From positions 1-64,000 of the forward strand of contig NZ_BOVL01000013.1 in the NCBI RefSeq assembly GCF_019972155.1: DNA of 64,000 nt, given 5' to 3'. Made by a program: the position numbers and the translations under genes. Positions 1 to 9,977 of this stretch are shown here, piece by piece (the first letter of the stretch is position 1; the number at the start of each line of letters is the position of its first letter). A model generated the notes under the pieces. The model searched no databases. It was not told the DNA's origin and was given only the letters and a program-made list of their open reading frames with translations. The stretch comes from Bradyrhizobium sp. RD5-C2. GTDB lineage: Bacteria; Pseudomonadota; Alphaproteobacteria; Rhizobiales; Xanthobacteraceae.

Positions 1-320
1 GGGTCGTGAAATCCGATCGGCGAGCGCGGAAATTCGGGTGTGCCTCCCGGCGGCAGGTCGTGATCCCAGGTGATTTCGCCGTCCTCGACCTTGAGATCGC
101 AGACCAGTGGCAGCAGGAACCCGCAGGTCATCGCGTCAACGAATGGCGGGCAGCGCTTGATGGTGTCCTCGTCGTGCAGGTTGATCGAGGAGAAGGCCGT
201 TGCCGGCATGGTCTTGAGCCAGTCGGGAATGCCCTGCGCTGCCGGAATGGGCCGCGGTATTAGCCCCTCAAGCCCCGCCGGGCAGCGGAAATTGAGCGTC
301 AGCTTGTTGGTGGTGGACAT
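1..320 (-). CDS. Hypothetical protein, N-terminal part only (runs off the window)
   Basis: An open frame starts at an ATG complementary to 318-320 and stays open to base 1, so about 106 codons are visible and the C-terminus is outside the window. The protein begins MSTTNKLTLNFRCPAGLEG and continues with a proline-rich stretch, a DWLKTMP segment, and hydrophobic strands alternating with acidic turns. There is no signal peptide or membrane segment in the visible part, so it is probably a soluble cytoplasmic protein. Codon use is ordinary for the window. I do not recognise the family and assign no function. No same-strand gene lies close upstream. Confidence 0.6.
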   Translation of the reverse strand, partial: MSTTNKLTLNFRCPAGLEGLIPRPIPAAQGIPDWLKTMPATAFSSINLHDEDTIKRCPPFVDAMTCGFLLPLVCDLKVEDGEITWDHDLPPGGTPEFPRSPIGFHD

Positions 321-689
321 TGGGCGCTCCGATCTCCTGACGGACTACATCAATGCGTCGCAGCCATTCAAGCGCGTTTTCGCGAACAAGCGTGAACGTC
401 CACGGTCGCTAGCAGACTAAGAAGTGGCTGGAGGACAGGGCTTTTTGTTGTCTCTGACACACGCCAGCAGAACAACTATGGCTTGAAAGTTCTTTATCGG
501 CTTATGGAATTCCGGGGAGAACAAGCTTCAATGTCACAGAATTTCGTTATGCTGGGGCGCTCGTTTAACGAGCGTTAGATCAATTTGTAACTCGCCTTAT
601 AGACGCTCCCTATGAGCATTTTCGGATCCTTGCGATCCCTTTTTCATAGCCCTTCGTCGAGATAAACGGATCAGCTGAACTCTCTCGGC
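321..689. other. Intergenic, no gene recognised
   Basis: About 370 bases between the two small minus-strand genes. It is more AT-rich than the coding DNA around it (for example 480-600). It probably holds the promoter of the gene starting at 320. No RNA gene, repeat or convincing terminator was seen. Confidence 0.5.
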
Positions 690-902
690 TCAGAGGTTAG
701 GTTTCGCAGGATGATAGGTGAACGGGTCTGCCGCCCATCCTCGGCCATGTCGTTCCAGCCAACCCATCGCCACTAGCTTTCGGCACGTTGGATTGACGCG
801 CTGTATGGAGGCTCCCTCCCCGAAGATGCGCTCAGCAAGTTGGCGCTCTGTGAGACCTGGCTGCTCGCGGATTATACGAACTATTCGTTGGGCTACCGTC
901 AT
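690..902 (-). CDS. Small winged-helix-like DNA-binding protein
   Basis: Seventy residues. The N-terminal half (MTVAQRIVRIIREQPGLTER) plus the following QLAERIFGEGASIQRVNPTC resembles a helix-turn-helix in which an opening helix is followed by a recognition helix. The segment KLVAMGWLERHGRGW looks like the wing, with the GW and G turns usual there. This suggests a compact MarR-like or LexA-like winged helix with no effector domain. The gene stands alone between the terminator of the porin gene and an AT-rich gap. The target is unknown. A small accessory regulator is possible, but length and fold resemblance are the only evidence. Confidence 0.55.
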   Translation of the reverse strand: MTVAQRIVRIIREQPGLTERQLAERIFGEGASIQRVNPTCRKLVAMGWLERHGRGWAADPFTYHPAKPNL

Positions 903-1002
903 GGCAGGACAAACGTCCGCCGTGGATGGGTCTGCGTCAATGACCCAATTATGACGTCGCGCGAAAGAAAAATGGCTAGCGAGCAGTCACCACCGAGCAA
1001 AG

Positions 1003-1030
1003 CAAAACCCCCGGCGTTTCCACCGGGGGC
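1003..1030 (-). terminator. Rho-independent terminator of the porin gene
   Basis: CCCCCGG at 1008-1014 and CCGGGGG at 1023-1029 form a perfect seven-pair GC stem with an eight-base loop. Read on the minus strand it is followed by a T-rich tract (TTTTGCTTTG). It lies about 30 bases after the porin stop codon. Confidence 0.85.
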
Positions 1031-1060
1031 TCTGTTAGCTTGCAATCAGGTCAACCGGTA

Positions 1061-2635
1061 TTACCAGTTGCGCTGAGCGCGGAGCATCAGGAGAAGCGTA
1101 TTCTGGTCCTTCAGCTCGTACAAAGCTGTGGGCTTGCCAATGGGAGCGCTGGGCGCCACGACTGTACCTTCGGCCTTCTGATCCAGGTGGGTGTAGGTCA
1201 GGTCTGCCGTGAAGGTCAGGTTCTTGACCGGGGTCCACTGGGTCTGCGTGCCGATCTGCGCAATGTTGTAGTCGGGGTTGCAGGTCGTTATAGCAGCTCC
1301 GCTGCCCGCGGGAGCAAGTGCGCTCCGGAGCGAACCACCCACGCCGCCAACACCGCAGATGAGCACCTTGGCCGTGTCGTTATACATGACAGCAGCATAA
1401 GCACCGTAGATCGACGTGTTCCAGTAGGGGTTCCAGTTGTGCACGTATGCACCGCGGAAGCCCCAGGTCTGAACCAGCTGCTGCTGCGTTCCGGTCGCGA
1501 ACACCGAGTCAGGCGCAATGCCGAACCCTACGCTCTGATAGGCGCCGGGCAGATTGGTGCCACCATAAATGGTGTTCCCACCGGCCGAACCGGCAAGGTC
1601 CTGGATGTTGTAGCGCGTCGCACCGTCCGTATAGACGCCTTGCAAGTTGATGGTGTCGCCAGGTCCGGTCGGGAGGTTCTTGATCGACAAGGCCAACTGA
1701 CCTGCCCAACCCCATCTGTCGTCCGGATGGCCGGTCAACTCAGTGCCGCCGTAGTAGGCCGCGTGGTTGTCATGCGCCGCGAACGACGCCTGGAACAGAC
1801 CCCAAGCCTGGTCGACGCGCAGCATCGCGACGAAGTCCGGTGCGATCGTGCCAGCGTAATCGCTCGCGCCGAAAGGACCGGTAGCGCCGATAGCAGCACC
1901 AATCGGGCTGAGGGCGCCAAGATTGGCCACACCAGCCTGATAGTAGGCCGTCTGATCCTGAGCCGACAGAGACAGCGACACGCCGTTGCCGAACTGAGCG
2001 GTGTAGGTGAACTGGTTCACACCAGTGATCGTACCGCCGCCGCCGACGAGACCGTCGAAGTTGTTGCCCGGATAGTTGGCCCACGGAGCCGAGAACTGCG
2101 AGACCGCCTTACCCATGGTGAAGCCGGCGAACTGGATGAAGGCGTAGTAGACGCCAACCGTACCGCCTGCAACGCCGCCGGAGTTGGCGTTGTTCGGAGC
2201 CGAAGCAGTGCCGATCGGCGAGTAAACGGTCGCGCCGTTGCCTTGGCCGGCGTAGGTGTCGGTCGTCCACGAGAACGTCGCATCGAAGAAGGTACGGACG
2301 ACGCCGTACTCGGTCGCGGTGCGCGTATCGATGTTCAGGTCTTCACGAGAGCGCCAGGTGTAGCCGTTGGTGAAGCGGTTGTTCGCCGCGCCAGCGCCCG
2401 AGGTGTTGCCCGTGTTGTCCGAGTTGGTGTTCGCCAAAACGTCCACACGCAGGTAGCCGCCCAGCTTGATACAGGTATCGGTGCCCGGGATGTAGTAGAA
2501 ACCGGGACCATACAGGGAGCAAACCTTCACGTACTCGACCGCTTTGGCCTTGACGGGAAGATCGGCCGCCTGAGCTCCGCCGACCGCGACGAGAGCCGCC
2601 GCCGAGCCGAGGATAAGGCTCTTAACCATCTTCAT
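1061..2635 (-). CDS. Outer-membrane porin, Porin_2 family
   Basis: A 524-residue trimeric-type general porin for passive diffusion across the outer membrane. Residues 1-23 are a Sec signal peptide with cleavage after GGAQA. The mature protein begins ADLPVKAK, followed by a cysteine pair in the segment VCSLYGPGF...DTCIKLGGYL typical of rhizobial porins. The body has alternating beta-strand patterns rich in Gly, Asn, Thr and aromatic residues, and the last residues (LMLRAQRNW) form a terminal strand ending in an aromatic residue. GGAGG lies just upstream of the ATG. It is a single-gene unit with a strong terminator. Rhizobia carry several paralogues, so no specific gene name is given. Confidence 0.93.
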   Translation of the reverse strand: MKMVKSLILGSAAALVAVGGAQAADLPVKAKAVEYVKVCSLYGPGFYYIPGTDTCIKLGGYLRVDVLANTNSDNTGNTSGAGAANNRFTNGYTWRSREDLNIDTRTATEYGVVRTFFDATFSWTTDTYAGQGNGATVYSPIGTASAPNNANSGGVAGGTVGVYYAFIQFAGFTMGKAVSQFSAPWANYPGNNFDGLVGGGGTITGVNQFTYTAQFGNGVSLSLSAQDQTAYYQAGVANLGALSPIGAAIGATGPFGASDYAGTIAPDFVAMLRVDQAWGLFQASFAAHDNHAAYYGGTELTGHPDDRWGWAGQLALSIKNLPTGPGDTINLQGVYTDGATRYNIQDLAGSAGGNTIYGGTNLPGAYQSVGFGIAPDSVFATGTQQQLVQTWGFRGAYVHNWNPYWNTSIYGAYAAVMYNDTAKVLICGVGGVGGSLRSALAPAGSGAAITTCNPDYNIAQIGTQTQWTPVKNLTFTADLTYTHLDQKAEGTVVAPSAPIGKPTALYELKDQNTLLLMLRAQRNW

Positions 2636-3478
2636 GTTAAACCTCCAAGTTGCTCTATCTCAGGGAAGGTTCCGGATCCGCCGGGTAAAACACCCTAGGT
2701 TGGTTCCCTTTGTCCCTTAAATCCCCGCTCAGTCGCTTCGCGCCTTCGGACACACCCGCATGAACGCGAGGGACTTAAGCGAACCACCTAAAACGGGACG
2801 ACCTTGGGATGCCCCCCTCCGTCGCAGTTCCATAAGAGACAGAAGGCCCCCGATCACGCAACAAAAGACCGCTCGCGTTGAGGTAAGTTACGGCTGTTTT
2901 CGGGCAAATGTTGCACAAATATCACGGGTATTTGAACTGCAGCATATCAACAAGTCATTGAAATACAAAAAGAATATTTGAGATACCGCTAGCGGGCACA
3001 AGTTCGGGCAACATCGGGCGGAACGGTGTGCAAAACGCGTCTTCCTATGGAGAAAGCGAAAATCGGAGCCCGTTCCGGCGCCGCTGATTCCGGCTCGGTG
3101 CACAATTTTTCGGCCCGAAAACCCCGGTATCTGAATGACATAGCCCGCCTCAAATACCGTCGACTCGCGCCTGGAAGGGGGCATTCCGATTGCTCGGTGC
3201 AGGCTGGAAGACGGCGGACGGACCGCCTCACATGTGCACTACCGGCGCTACATGTCACCGCGATGTCAGCGTGCGGGATCAGTTGATTTGTTCTCCGTAG
3301 CCACCGCGCGATGAAATATCTCCACTGCACGCGCAATGCACTCACAAGACGCGATGCAGTCCGATTCAGTCACGAGACTCGTCGCTGAAGAGAGTCAGCA
3401 AGCGCTGCGAAGCGGCGGCGTGATCGTTCGTATCGGGGAACGCCAACGACGAAGGCTTGGCCAGGAGTAACGTCGTAC
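2636..3478. other. Long intergenic region upstream of the porin gene
   Basis: About 840 bases with no frame that looks coding on either strand. The first 60 bases contain the porin ribosome-binding site (GGAGG read on the minus strand). Bases 2880-2990 are AT-rich and are the likeliest place for upstream control elements. Porin genes in this group often have long regulated leaders, but no specific operator was identified. Bases 3290-3478 form the tail beyond the Mfd-like gene; I saw nothing there. Confidence 0.5.
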
Positions 3479-6400
3479 TCACTCGTCCAAGATATCGAGC
3501 AGATCGTCGATTCGCTCGAACGGCGGTTCGTTTGTCTTGCCTGAATAGAAGACGCGATCGCCGTCGCGCTGGAGCGATCGTGCTCTTGATTTAGGCAGCC
3601 TCCCCGGCAGAAACGTCGCTGCGACGGCCTCCGGCCCGACGTCGAGCCTCACGATACCTCGCCGCTTGCAATCGATCCTGAGCCTGGCCGCCGCGAAGAA
3701 ATCCCGGGCGGCCGACGGCAGCTTGCCGAAGCGGCGAGAGGTCTCGTCTTCCAGATCTTCCAGATCGTCTTCGCTCCGGCACCTCGCGACGCGGCCATAG
3801 ATTTCAAGGCGCATGGATTCCGATTGCACATAACTCCTGGGCAGCAGATCCGCGAGTGGAAGGTTGAGATCGGGCACCCACAGATCCGCGGAGCGGTCGT
3901 TCGCCTTCTCCGAGGCCTGCTTCAGAAGATGGCTATAGAGCACCGGCCCGAACACCTGCACGTGGCCGGACTGCCGCTCGGAAAGCAGATCTCCGGCGCC
4001 TCTGAGGTCCAGATCGCGCTCGCTGATCGCAAAGCCAGCGCCCGGCCTGCTGAACTCCTCGAGCACGGCCAAACGCTTGCCCGATTGCTCCGAGTTCGAT
4101 TCCGTCAGCATGGACGCGAAGGCGCGCGTGCCACCGCGCCCCACCCGCCCCCTGAGTTGGTGGAGCTGTGCCAGACCAAACTTTTCCGGCCAACAGACCA
4201 CGATGGTGTTCGCCCGCGGAATGTCGAGACCGCTTTCCACGATGTTGGTCGCCAGCAACACGTCGGCCTCGCCTTCGACGAAGCTCATCATTCGGTCGTC
4301 AAGCTCATCGGCCGGCAGCTTGCCGTGCAGGCAAACGATGCGCAGTTCCGGCGCCACGGCCTGCACGCGCGCCAACAGCGGATCGATATCCTGGATGCGT
4401 GGACAGATCAGGAAGCTTTGCCCGTGACGTCGCTGCTCGCGCAGCAGTGCAGCGGCAATGGCGGCGTCCGAAAGCGGCGCAATCCTGGTCACGACCGGAA
4501 GCCGATGGACCGGCGGGGACGCGATCACGCTCAGGTCCCTGAATCCGGCAAGACCGGCCGCAAGCGTGCGCGGGATCGGCGTGGCACTCATCCAGAGCGT
4601 ATGGACGCTCTTCGCCAGACCGGAAAGCTTGGCCTTCTCCGCCGCCCCGAAGTGCTGCTCTTCGTCGACAACGACCAGGCTCAGCTTGGCGAATTTCACG
4701 TCCTTCGCTGCGATCGCCTGCGTGCCGACCACGACCTTCATCTTTCCGCTTCGCAGGGCTTCCTTGGTCTGCTTCATCTCCGCAGCCGACGTCGCGCGCG
4801 ACAGGCTTCCGACTTCGATGCCGAGCGGGGCAAACCGTTTGCGGAACGTCGCGACGTGCTGTCTTGCCAGAACGGTCGTCGGCACAACGACGGCAACCTG
4901 CTTGCCTGACAGGGCAACGGCCGCCGCCGCGCGCAAGGCAACCTCGGTCTTGCCAAACCCGACGTCGCCGCAGACGACCCGATCCATCGGATGACCCGAG
5001 GCCAGATCATCCAGCACGTCCCGGATCGCCTTCGCCTGGTCGACGGTCGTGAAATAAGGAAAGCGCGCGACGAACCGCTCGTATGCTGGTCCGGGAGCGA
5101 CCAGCCTGGGCGCGCGCCGTCGGCGTCGCTGCGCGATGTGCTTGGCAAGCGCCTTGGCGGCAAGTTGAATTTCCTGCTCCGCCCTGGTCCGCCGCGCCCA
5201 CCACGTGCTGCCGTCCGCCTTGTCCAATGTCAGCCTGCCGCGCTCCGCCGCATACGGCCAGATCAGCGCAAGATCGGCGGGCGGAACGAGCACGGCATCA
5301 TCCCCGGCAAATGCCAGGCGGATCATCTCGCGCGATGATCCCTTCCCCATGTCGTAGGTCTGCAAACCATCGAGCACGGCCAACCCGCGTGGCAGATGAA
5401 CGACGACCGCGCCGCGCTCCGGCACGTCGGGATGATCGAAGGCCGCACTCGAGGCTCTGGCCATCGGCTGCGGATGATGCGCCCGGCTGCCGAGCACGTC
5501 GGTCGCCGTGACGACCACAAGCGGCTTGCGGCCCGCACCGATGAAGCCGGTGTCGAAGTCAGCCAGCAGCGCCGCTTCGCCGCCCCGCCCCTTCGCCGCC
5601 TCGCTCCAGTCGGTGACGCGCTCCGCCTTGATCCCGCTCATGCGCTCGATCGCGCGCAGGTCGTCCTCCACCGCCGCAACAAACAGCAGCCGCGATCCGG
5701 CGCGCTGCGTGTCGGCGACAAATGCGCGGAGCGCTTTTCGCGACGAGGCGACCTTCGAGAAATCAGGCGTCGGGATGAACGCCGCCTTGCGAGGCAGCGC
5801 ACTCATGGATTTGTTCAGCCGCTTCCAGTCGGCGGGCGCAAAATACTCGCGGTCCGCCTCTCTGCGGCCGGCCGCCTCCTTGATCGTGCTCAGCCAGCTA
5901 TCGGCGTGACCTGAAACTCCCGCGTCCGCGATCCAGCGCGCGCGCTGACAATAATCCGGCAGCGCCGCCCGCTGGGCCCGCTTGCCTTCCAACGCGATCC
6001 GTTCCGACATCGGATCGATGAGCAATTCCTGGGTATCGAAGACGACGTCGTGCTCGTTGGGATCGACGCCAGCGATCCTGCGGATCACGCCACCGGAATG
6101 CTCGATTCTGTACGGCCCAAGCGCGCCGGCAGGAAACACTTCGAACGTCATTCCGTGGAACAGGACGCTTCCGGGATAATCCGCCTCTTCGTCGAGATCG
6201 TATCCAATAGCTTCCAGACGATCCTTGAGATCCTGCTCGGCATAGCGCGCGCCGACCTTCAGGCTGATGCTGATGCGGCCCCAGCTCGCGGGCAGCGGCA
6301 ACCGTTCCATGATCGCCTCGGCCGTCGAAACCAGGAAGACCGGCTTCCTACTCTTCGCAAGACGCCGCAACACCGAACTCCGCCGGCCGGCGATCTCGCG

Positions 6401-6796
6401 CGACGGCTCCAGCCCGTCGAACGGCAAGGTATTCAGCCTTGGGAACACCAGCACCTCGAGCGAAGGATCGAGCGAATGCAGCACGCTGCCGAGGCGCTCC
6501 GCCCGGTTCTCGCTCTCCGCAAGAAAGACGATGCCGTCGCGCCCGGACTTCTTCCATTGCTCGAGAAGATGCAGCGCCAGCATGCCGAGTGGCGAGGAAG
6601 ATGAGATCCCGGAACGCGTCGATCCCTTGCTGTTCTTCTTCGCGCCAGCAGCCGCGCGGGCCTTCTTGGTCTTCGCCACGTCAAATCCATCGTTATTGCG
6701 CAAGCTCGATCGCCCCGAGACAAGCATCTCCGGTCGATCGCGGGCCGCCGGCGCCCCCCGACGCACGCGGCCAGCGCCCTCATTACAGCCTCGCAC
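3479..6796 (-). CDS. Mfd-like helicase (transcription-repair coupling factor paralogue)
   Basis: An SF2 translocase of 1105 residues with the Mfd layout. The N-terminal third resembles the UvrB-like region (segment VLVFPRLNTLPFDGL). A weak RNA-polymerase-interaction-like segment follows (residues about 435-490, GAVVVHLPRGLAVLDGLQTY), then two RecA-like lobes, then a TRCF-type C-terminal domain. Walker A is GDVGFGKTEV with K616, and the DEEQ box has its first Asp at 711, as in true Mfd. Canonical Mfd is slightly longer and has a better conserved polymerase-binding region, so this is probably a second, divergent copy. The ATG at 6796 gives a basic, unconserved leader. A GTG about 40 codons downstream (before AKTKKARAA) is an alternative start. 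Confidence 0.85.
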   Translation of the reverse strand: MRGCNEGAGRVRRGAPAARDRPEMLVSGRSSLRNNDGFDVAKTKKARAAAGAKKNSKGSTRSGISSSSPLGMLALHLLEQWKKSGRDGIVFLAESENRAERLGSVLHSLDPSLEVLVFPRLNTLPFDGLEPSREIAGRRSSVLRRLAKSRKPVFLVSTAEAIMERLPLPASWGRISISLKVGARYAEQDLKDRLEAIGYDLDEEADYPGSVLFHGMTFEVFPAGALGPYRIEHSGGVIRRIAGVDPNEHDVVFDTQELLIDPMSERIALEGKRAQRAALPDYCQRARWIADAGVSGHADSWLSTIKEAAGRREADREYFAPADWKRLNKSMSALPRKAAFIPTPDFSKVASSRKALRAFVADTQRAGSRLLFVAAVEDDLRAIERMSGIKAERVTDWSEAAKGRGGEAALLADFDTGFIGAGRKPLVVVTATDVLGSRAHHPQPMARASSAAFDHPDVPERGAVVVHLPRGLAVLDGLQTYDMGKGSSREMIRLAFAGDDAVLVPPADLALIWPYAAERGRLTLDKADGSTWWARRTRAEQEIQLAAKALAKHIAQRRRRRAPRLVAPGPAYERFVARFPYFTTVDQAKAIRDVLDDLASGHPMDRVVCGDVGFGKTEVALRAAAAVALSGKQVAVVVPTTVLARQHVATFRKRFAPLGIEVGSLSRATSAAEMKQTKEALRSGKMKVVVGTQAIAAKDVKFAKLSLVVVDEEQHFGAAEKAKLSGLAKSVHTLWMSATPIPRTLAAGLAGFRDLSVIASPPVHRLPVVTRIAPLSDAAIAAALLREQRRHGQSFLICPRIQDIDPLLARVQAVAPELRIVCLHGKLPADELDDRMMSFVEGEADVLLATNIVESGLDIPRANTIVVCWPEKFGLAQLHQLRGRVGRGGTRAFASMLTESNSEQSGKRLAVLEEFSRPGAGFAISERDLDLRGAGDLLSERQSGHVQVFGPVLYSHLLKQASEKANDRSADLWVPDLNLPLADLLPRSYVQSESMRLEIYGRVARCRSEDDLEDLEDETSRRFGKLPSAARDFFAAARLRIDCKRRGIVRLDVGPEAVAATFLPGRLPKSRARSLQRDGDRVFYSGKTNEPPFERIDDLLDILDE

Positions 6797-7256
6797 TCGC
6801 GTTGGATAGCCGCGGGTTCAAGATCAATTGCGGCATCGGCGAATGTCTCGCTCCGCACCGCCATCCTTATTGTAATCCAGCTTTCACATCAGATCGCGCC
6901 ACCCGGGCATCCGAGAATTCACCCGCCCGAAAAATCACCGCAAGCCAGCTGCGCATCGCGCCGGCTCGAATTGTCTTTCGGGTATGAGCCACATCGGCGC
7001 TCGCGCCACTGCAGTTTTGTGGCGTCTCCCGTTGTGATTGTCTCGTCCGCAATGCGATGCGTGAATGTGCGCAGCACCGCGAGTTCGCGCCGGGCGATCC
7101 GGCAGAGCTTGCGCTTGCGATACACGCGATGAGCTGACGCGACGTCGCGCGACGCGAGAGCGCTCGGTGAACTGCGACGATTCATGTGCCCTAACCCGCA
7201 GAAATCTTTCGCAGGTCAACACAGCGGAGGCTGCTCGCTCAAGCGATATTGAGCAA
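6797..7256. other. Intergenic, no gene recognised
   Basis: Four hundred and sixty bases between the Mfd-like gene and the envelope locus. Short open frames occur on both strands, but none has a plausible ribosome-binding site or a protein-like composition (they are Arg/Ser-rich). It probably contains the promoter of the Mfd-like gene. Confidence 0.5.
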
Positions 7257-9977
7257 CTACCGCTCTTGCGCCAAAAGTCCAGGCATCGCCTCGCAAGCTT
7301 GTGGATCGGCGGCGGTATTGGCTGGAGACGGAGATGACCTGCTCGAGAATTGCAGGCTCCGCCCCAATTCAATGTCGAGCTCGGCCTCGTCCTTGCCGAT
7401 CTCGATGCGGCGCCCCTGTCTTGGGAAGCACTGCCGTGCGCCCAGTTGGGCGCGGATGCTCACGATCTGCCCGCTCGGCTGGCCGGGGAAAAAATAGTAC
7501 CCGTCCTGATCGGTCGCGGTCGAGGTGACGCGTCCGGACTCTGCCGCCGCTCGAACTTGCACACCCGGCGCGGGCGTCCAGCCGTCGAGCGTGACACGGC
7601 CAGCGACCAACTTGGACCCGTCCGAAGCTTGACCGTTCCCGGAGGGCCGCAAAGCCCTGAAATTTTGCACATCGAGCGTCGTGCCGGCAGGCGCGTTCAT
7701 CAACGATACCCTCACCTCCTTGACCCTTCCGAGCGGGAGGCCGGGCCGACGCCAGTCGTCGCCCTCGTCGATGAATTTGGACCAGGCCAACTGCGTCACA
7801 TCGAGCGTATGCGACACCCACTCGTCGAGCTTCTTCAAACGCGGAACAGACCACGTGCTGGACGGCACACGCCGATCCGGCGCCTGATCTTCCAGAATGG
7901 AAACCGTGCCGCCGTCCTGCATCAGCAATTCGACCTTGAAACGGGATCCAAGGCAGCTCGCGCCATTCTTGGCTGAACAGCGCTTGCGAACAGCAAGCTG
8001 CAGGTGGCTCGTGTTCCAGAGGTCGAGCCTCCAGGGTTTGATCACGACGCCTGCGTCGCCGGACGTGTCGGTCGCAAGACTGACGTAGGAATTGGCTGCC
8101 GATGCGTCGGCGAAATGTCCTGATTTGACTTCGACACTTGCGCGGTCATTCAAAGATACCCGGCCGATAATCGGGGTCGGCACCTGATCGTCGACCAATG
8201 TGATCGACGTCCTGCCGGTTTCATCCGGCGGGTTGCGGGTAAATGATTGCGTCTCCTTGTCGCCGATCCTCACCGACGCATGTTCGACATCCGGAACATA
8301 CACCGTGAGGCCGTGAAGGTCGCGCGTACCGGCGTGCATATCGGGCCAGGTTGTTTGCGTGACCGGATCTGTCCATGGCGTGATCGAGATCGCGGATTTG
8401 TCGATTGCGAGATGGGAGGCGATGTTGGAATGCATCACCTGGTACCGGACCCACGTGTTCGCCGGAGGTGACCAGATGCGCCGGCCAATACCGATCGAGC
8501 CGTCAAAGTCATAGACGTAGTTCGCAAACCGTCGCATCCATTTCCGAACGGCCGGCGTCACCGGCTCCTCCGGCGAGGTCCGAAAAACCGCCGTTCCTTC
8601 TTCGGAGCCGAAATGGGTGTAGATCAGGCCCTTCACTTTCTTGCCGCGATTGATCGACTGGAGGTGAGATGCAATCAGCATTGCGAGGGCGTTGCCCTGG
8701 GACACGTTGCAGCTCGGTCCGCAATAGAGCTCCTTCCTTTCGTCCTCGGGAATATCCGCGAGCACGGTTCGCGCCGACGCATCGAACTTGTCTTCGCTGT
8801 CGGTGTCGAGCGGTGGCGGCTGTGCACGAGGCAAATTGTAGAGCTGCTCGTAGGTCGATGAGAGCGGCAGCAGCCCGTGCTGGACTTCAGGTCCGTCAGG
8901 AACAGCGAATATGTCCTTCACATCGGCAGGAAAATAGGACCAGACCGAGAGCACACCAAGCTTTCTCAAAAGGTCGGAATGGTAGGCATGGCTCTGCTTC
9001 TGGTCAGCAAGCGGAGCATGCGTATCGACGAGGGCGGGGTTGTCGAACGCAACAAATTTCGCAACCTGTCCTGGAACGCCGAAGTCCTGAATAAGCGTGT
9101 TGCCACCGTGGGACGTCAGTATGGCGGGGCGAACGTTCCACGCTTCCAGCCACGGGATTTCGGACAGAACCGTGTACCGGCTGAAGTGATCACGCTCCAC
9201 TCTGGTGAGGGAAGCGGAACAGCCGGTCGCACACGACGGCGCGATAAATTCAATCCGGTCTAGCGACATCGGATCTACAGGGTGCGCCACGCTGTTCGAT
9301 TGAAGTGGGACGATCACCTCGACGATCCAGCCGAGCGGTCCGACCTCAAACTGAATGTCTTGTCCGCGAGCGATGTCTCCCGGACCAAAAATGCTCGATC
9401 CGCCTTTGCTATCGTGTAACATGATCGAAAGGTCGGCGGGCGGAGCCGCGGAGAAATAGAATCTCACGTTACGGCTTGGCTGAGGAGGCAGGCCAACAGA
9501 AGATATACTCAGGCTCGATCGTGCCGCGGACAGGGAAAGCGCCGGCTGAATCTCCGTTCGAACAGGAAATGGAGAGTCCTCGTGCCAGCTGTGGAAATGA
9601 TCGATGTTTCCGCGATGCCACTCTCGCAGAAGCAGGGCAAACGTGGGTTCTGAGCCGATGCCCGAAGGGTATCGATTCAACTGTCCCGGGCCGACAAAGA
9701 ACGCCGAGATTTCCTCGCGACCCTGCGGCCAAAGCGAGTCGGATATCGTCAAACCGAGTTCTTCATTGAAGAAGCGATGAATGGCAGCGCCGTGCCAGGG
9801 GCGAAGCGCGTCGGTGTCTGCGGCAAAGCTGACGATATGCGAGAACGGGTACGGCAACAGGCGAACCGGAGCATCCGGTTTCCCGCCATCGGCAAGGGCT
9901 GATGCCGGGCCGAGCGCACAGCATCCGAGCGCTACAATCAGGCGCAGAACGATCAGATAGGCGCCCGGCTTTTTCAT
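7257..9977 (-). CDS. Large secreted protein with possible deacetylase-like fold and C-terminal beta-sandwich
   Basis: 906 residues. A Sec signal peptide covers about the first 29 residues (hydrophobic LRLIVALGCCALG, cleavage near ALADG), so it acts in the periplasm or at the surface. The first part contains SFAADTDALRPWH and further His/Asp-rich segments that recall polysaccharide-deacetylase-like barrels; this is a weak resemblance. Residues about 789-840 (VAGRVTLDGWTPAPGVQ...GYYFFPG) look like a carboxypeptidase-regulatory-type beta-sandwich. The start codon overlaps the stop of the 728-residue gene (ATGA at 9974-9977), so the two are co-translated. Sitting next to an envelope acylation cluster, it may act on or bind the polysaccharide. 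That role is inference. Confidence 0.6.
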   Translation of the reverse strand: MKKPGAYLIVLRLIVALGCCALGPASALADGGKPDAPVRLLPYPFSHIVSFAADTDALRPWHGAAIHRFFNEELGLTISDSLWPQGREEISAFFVGPGQLNRYPSGIGSEPTFALLLREWHRGNIDHFHSWHEDSPFPVRTEIQPALSLSAARSSLSISSVGLPPQPSRNVRFYFSAAPPADLSIMLHDSKGGSSIFGPGDIARGQDIQFEVGPLGWIVEVIVPLQSNSVAHPVDPMSLDRIEFIAPSCATGCSASLTRVERDHFSRYTVLSEIPWLEAWNVRPAILTSHGGNTLIQDFGVPGQVAKFVAFDNPALVDTHAPLADQKQSHAYHSDLLRKLGVLSVWSYFPADVKDIFAVPDGPEVQHGLLPLSSTYEQLYNLPRAQPPPLDTDSEDKFDASARTVLADIPEDERKELYCGPSCNVSQGNALAMLIASHLQSINRGKKVKGLIYTHFGSEEGTAVFRTSPEEPVTPAVRKWMRRFANYVYDFDGSIGIGRRIWSPPANTWVRYQVMHSNIASHLAIDKSAISITPWTDPVTQTTWPDMHAGTRDLHGLTVYVPDVEHASVRIGDKETQSFTRNPPDETGRTSITLVDDQVPTPIIGRVSLNDRASVEVKSGHFADASAANSYVSLATDTSGDAGVVIKPWRLDLWNTSHLQLAVRKRCSAKNGASCLGSRFKVELLMQDGGTVSILEDQAPDRRVPSSTWSVPRLKKLDEWVSHTLDVTQLAWSKFIDEGDDWRRPGLPLGRVKEVRVSLMNAPAGTTLDVQNFRALRPSGNGQASDGSKLVAGRVTLDGWTPAPGVQVRAAAESGRVTSTATDQDGYYFFPGQPSGQIVSIRAQLGARQCFPRQGRRIEIGKDEAELDIELGRSLQFSSRSSPSPANTAADPQACEAMPGLLAQER

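Noticed and set aside
1040..2698. 552-codon plus-strand open frame over the porin gene
   Set aside because: It is the antisense of a clear porin with a signal peptide; composition is Arg/Val-rich and it has no start context.
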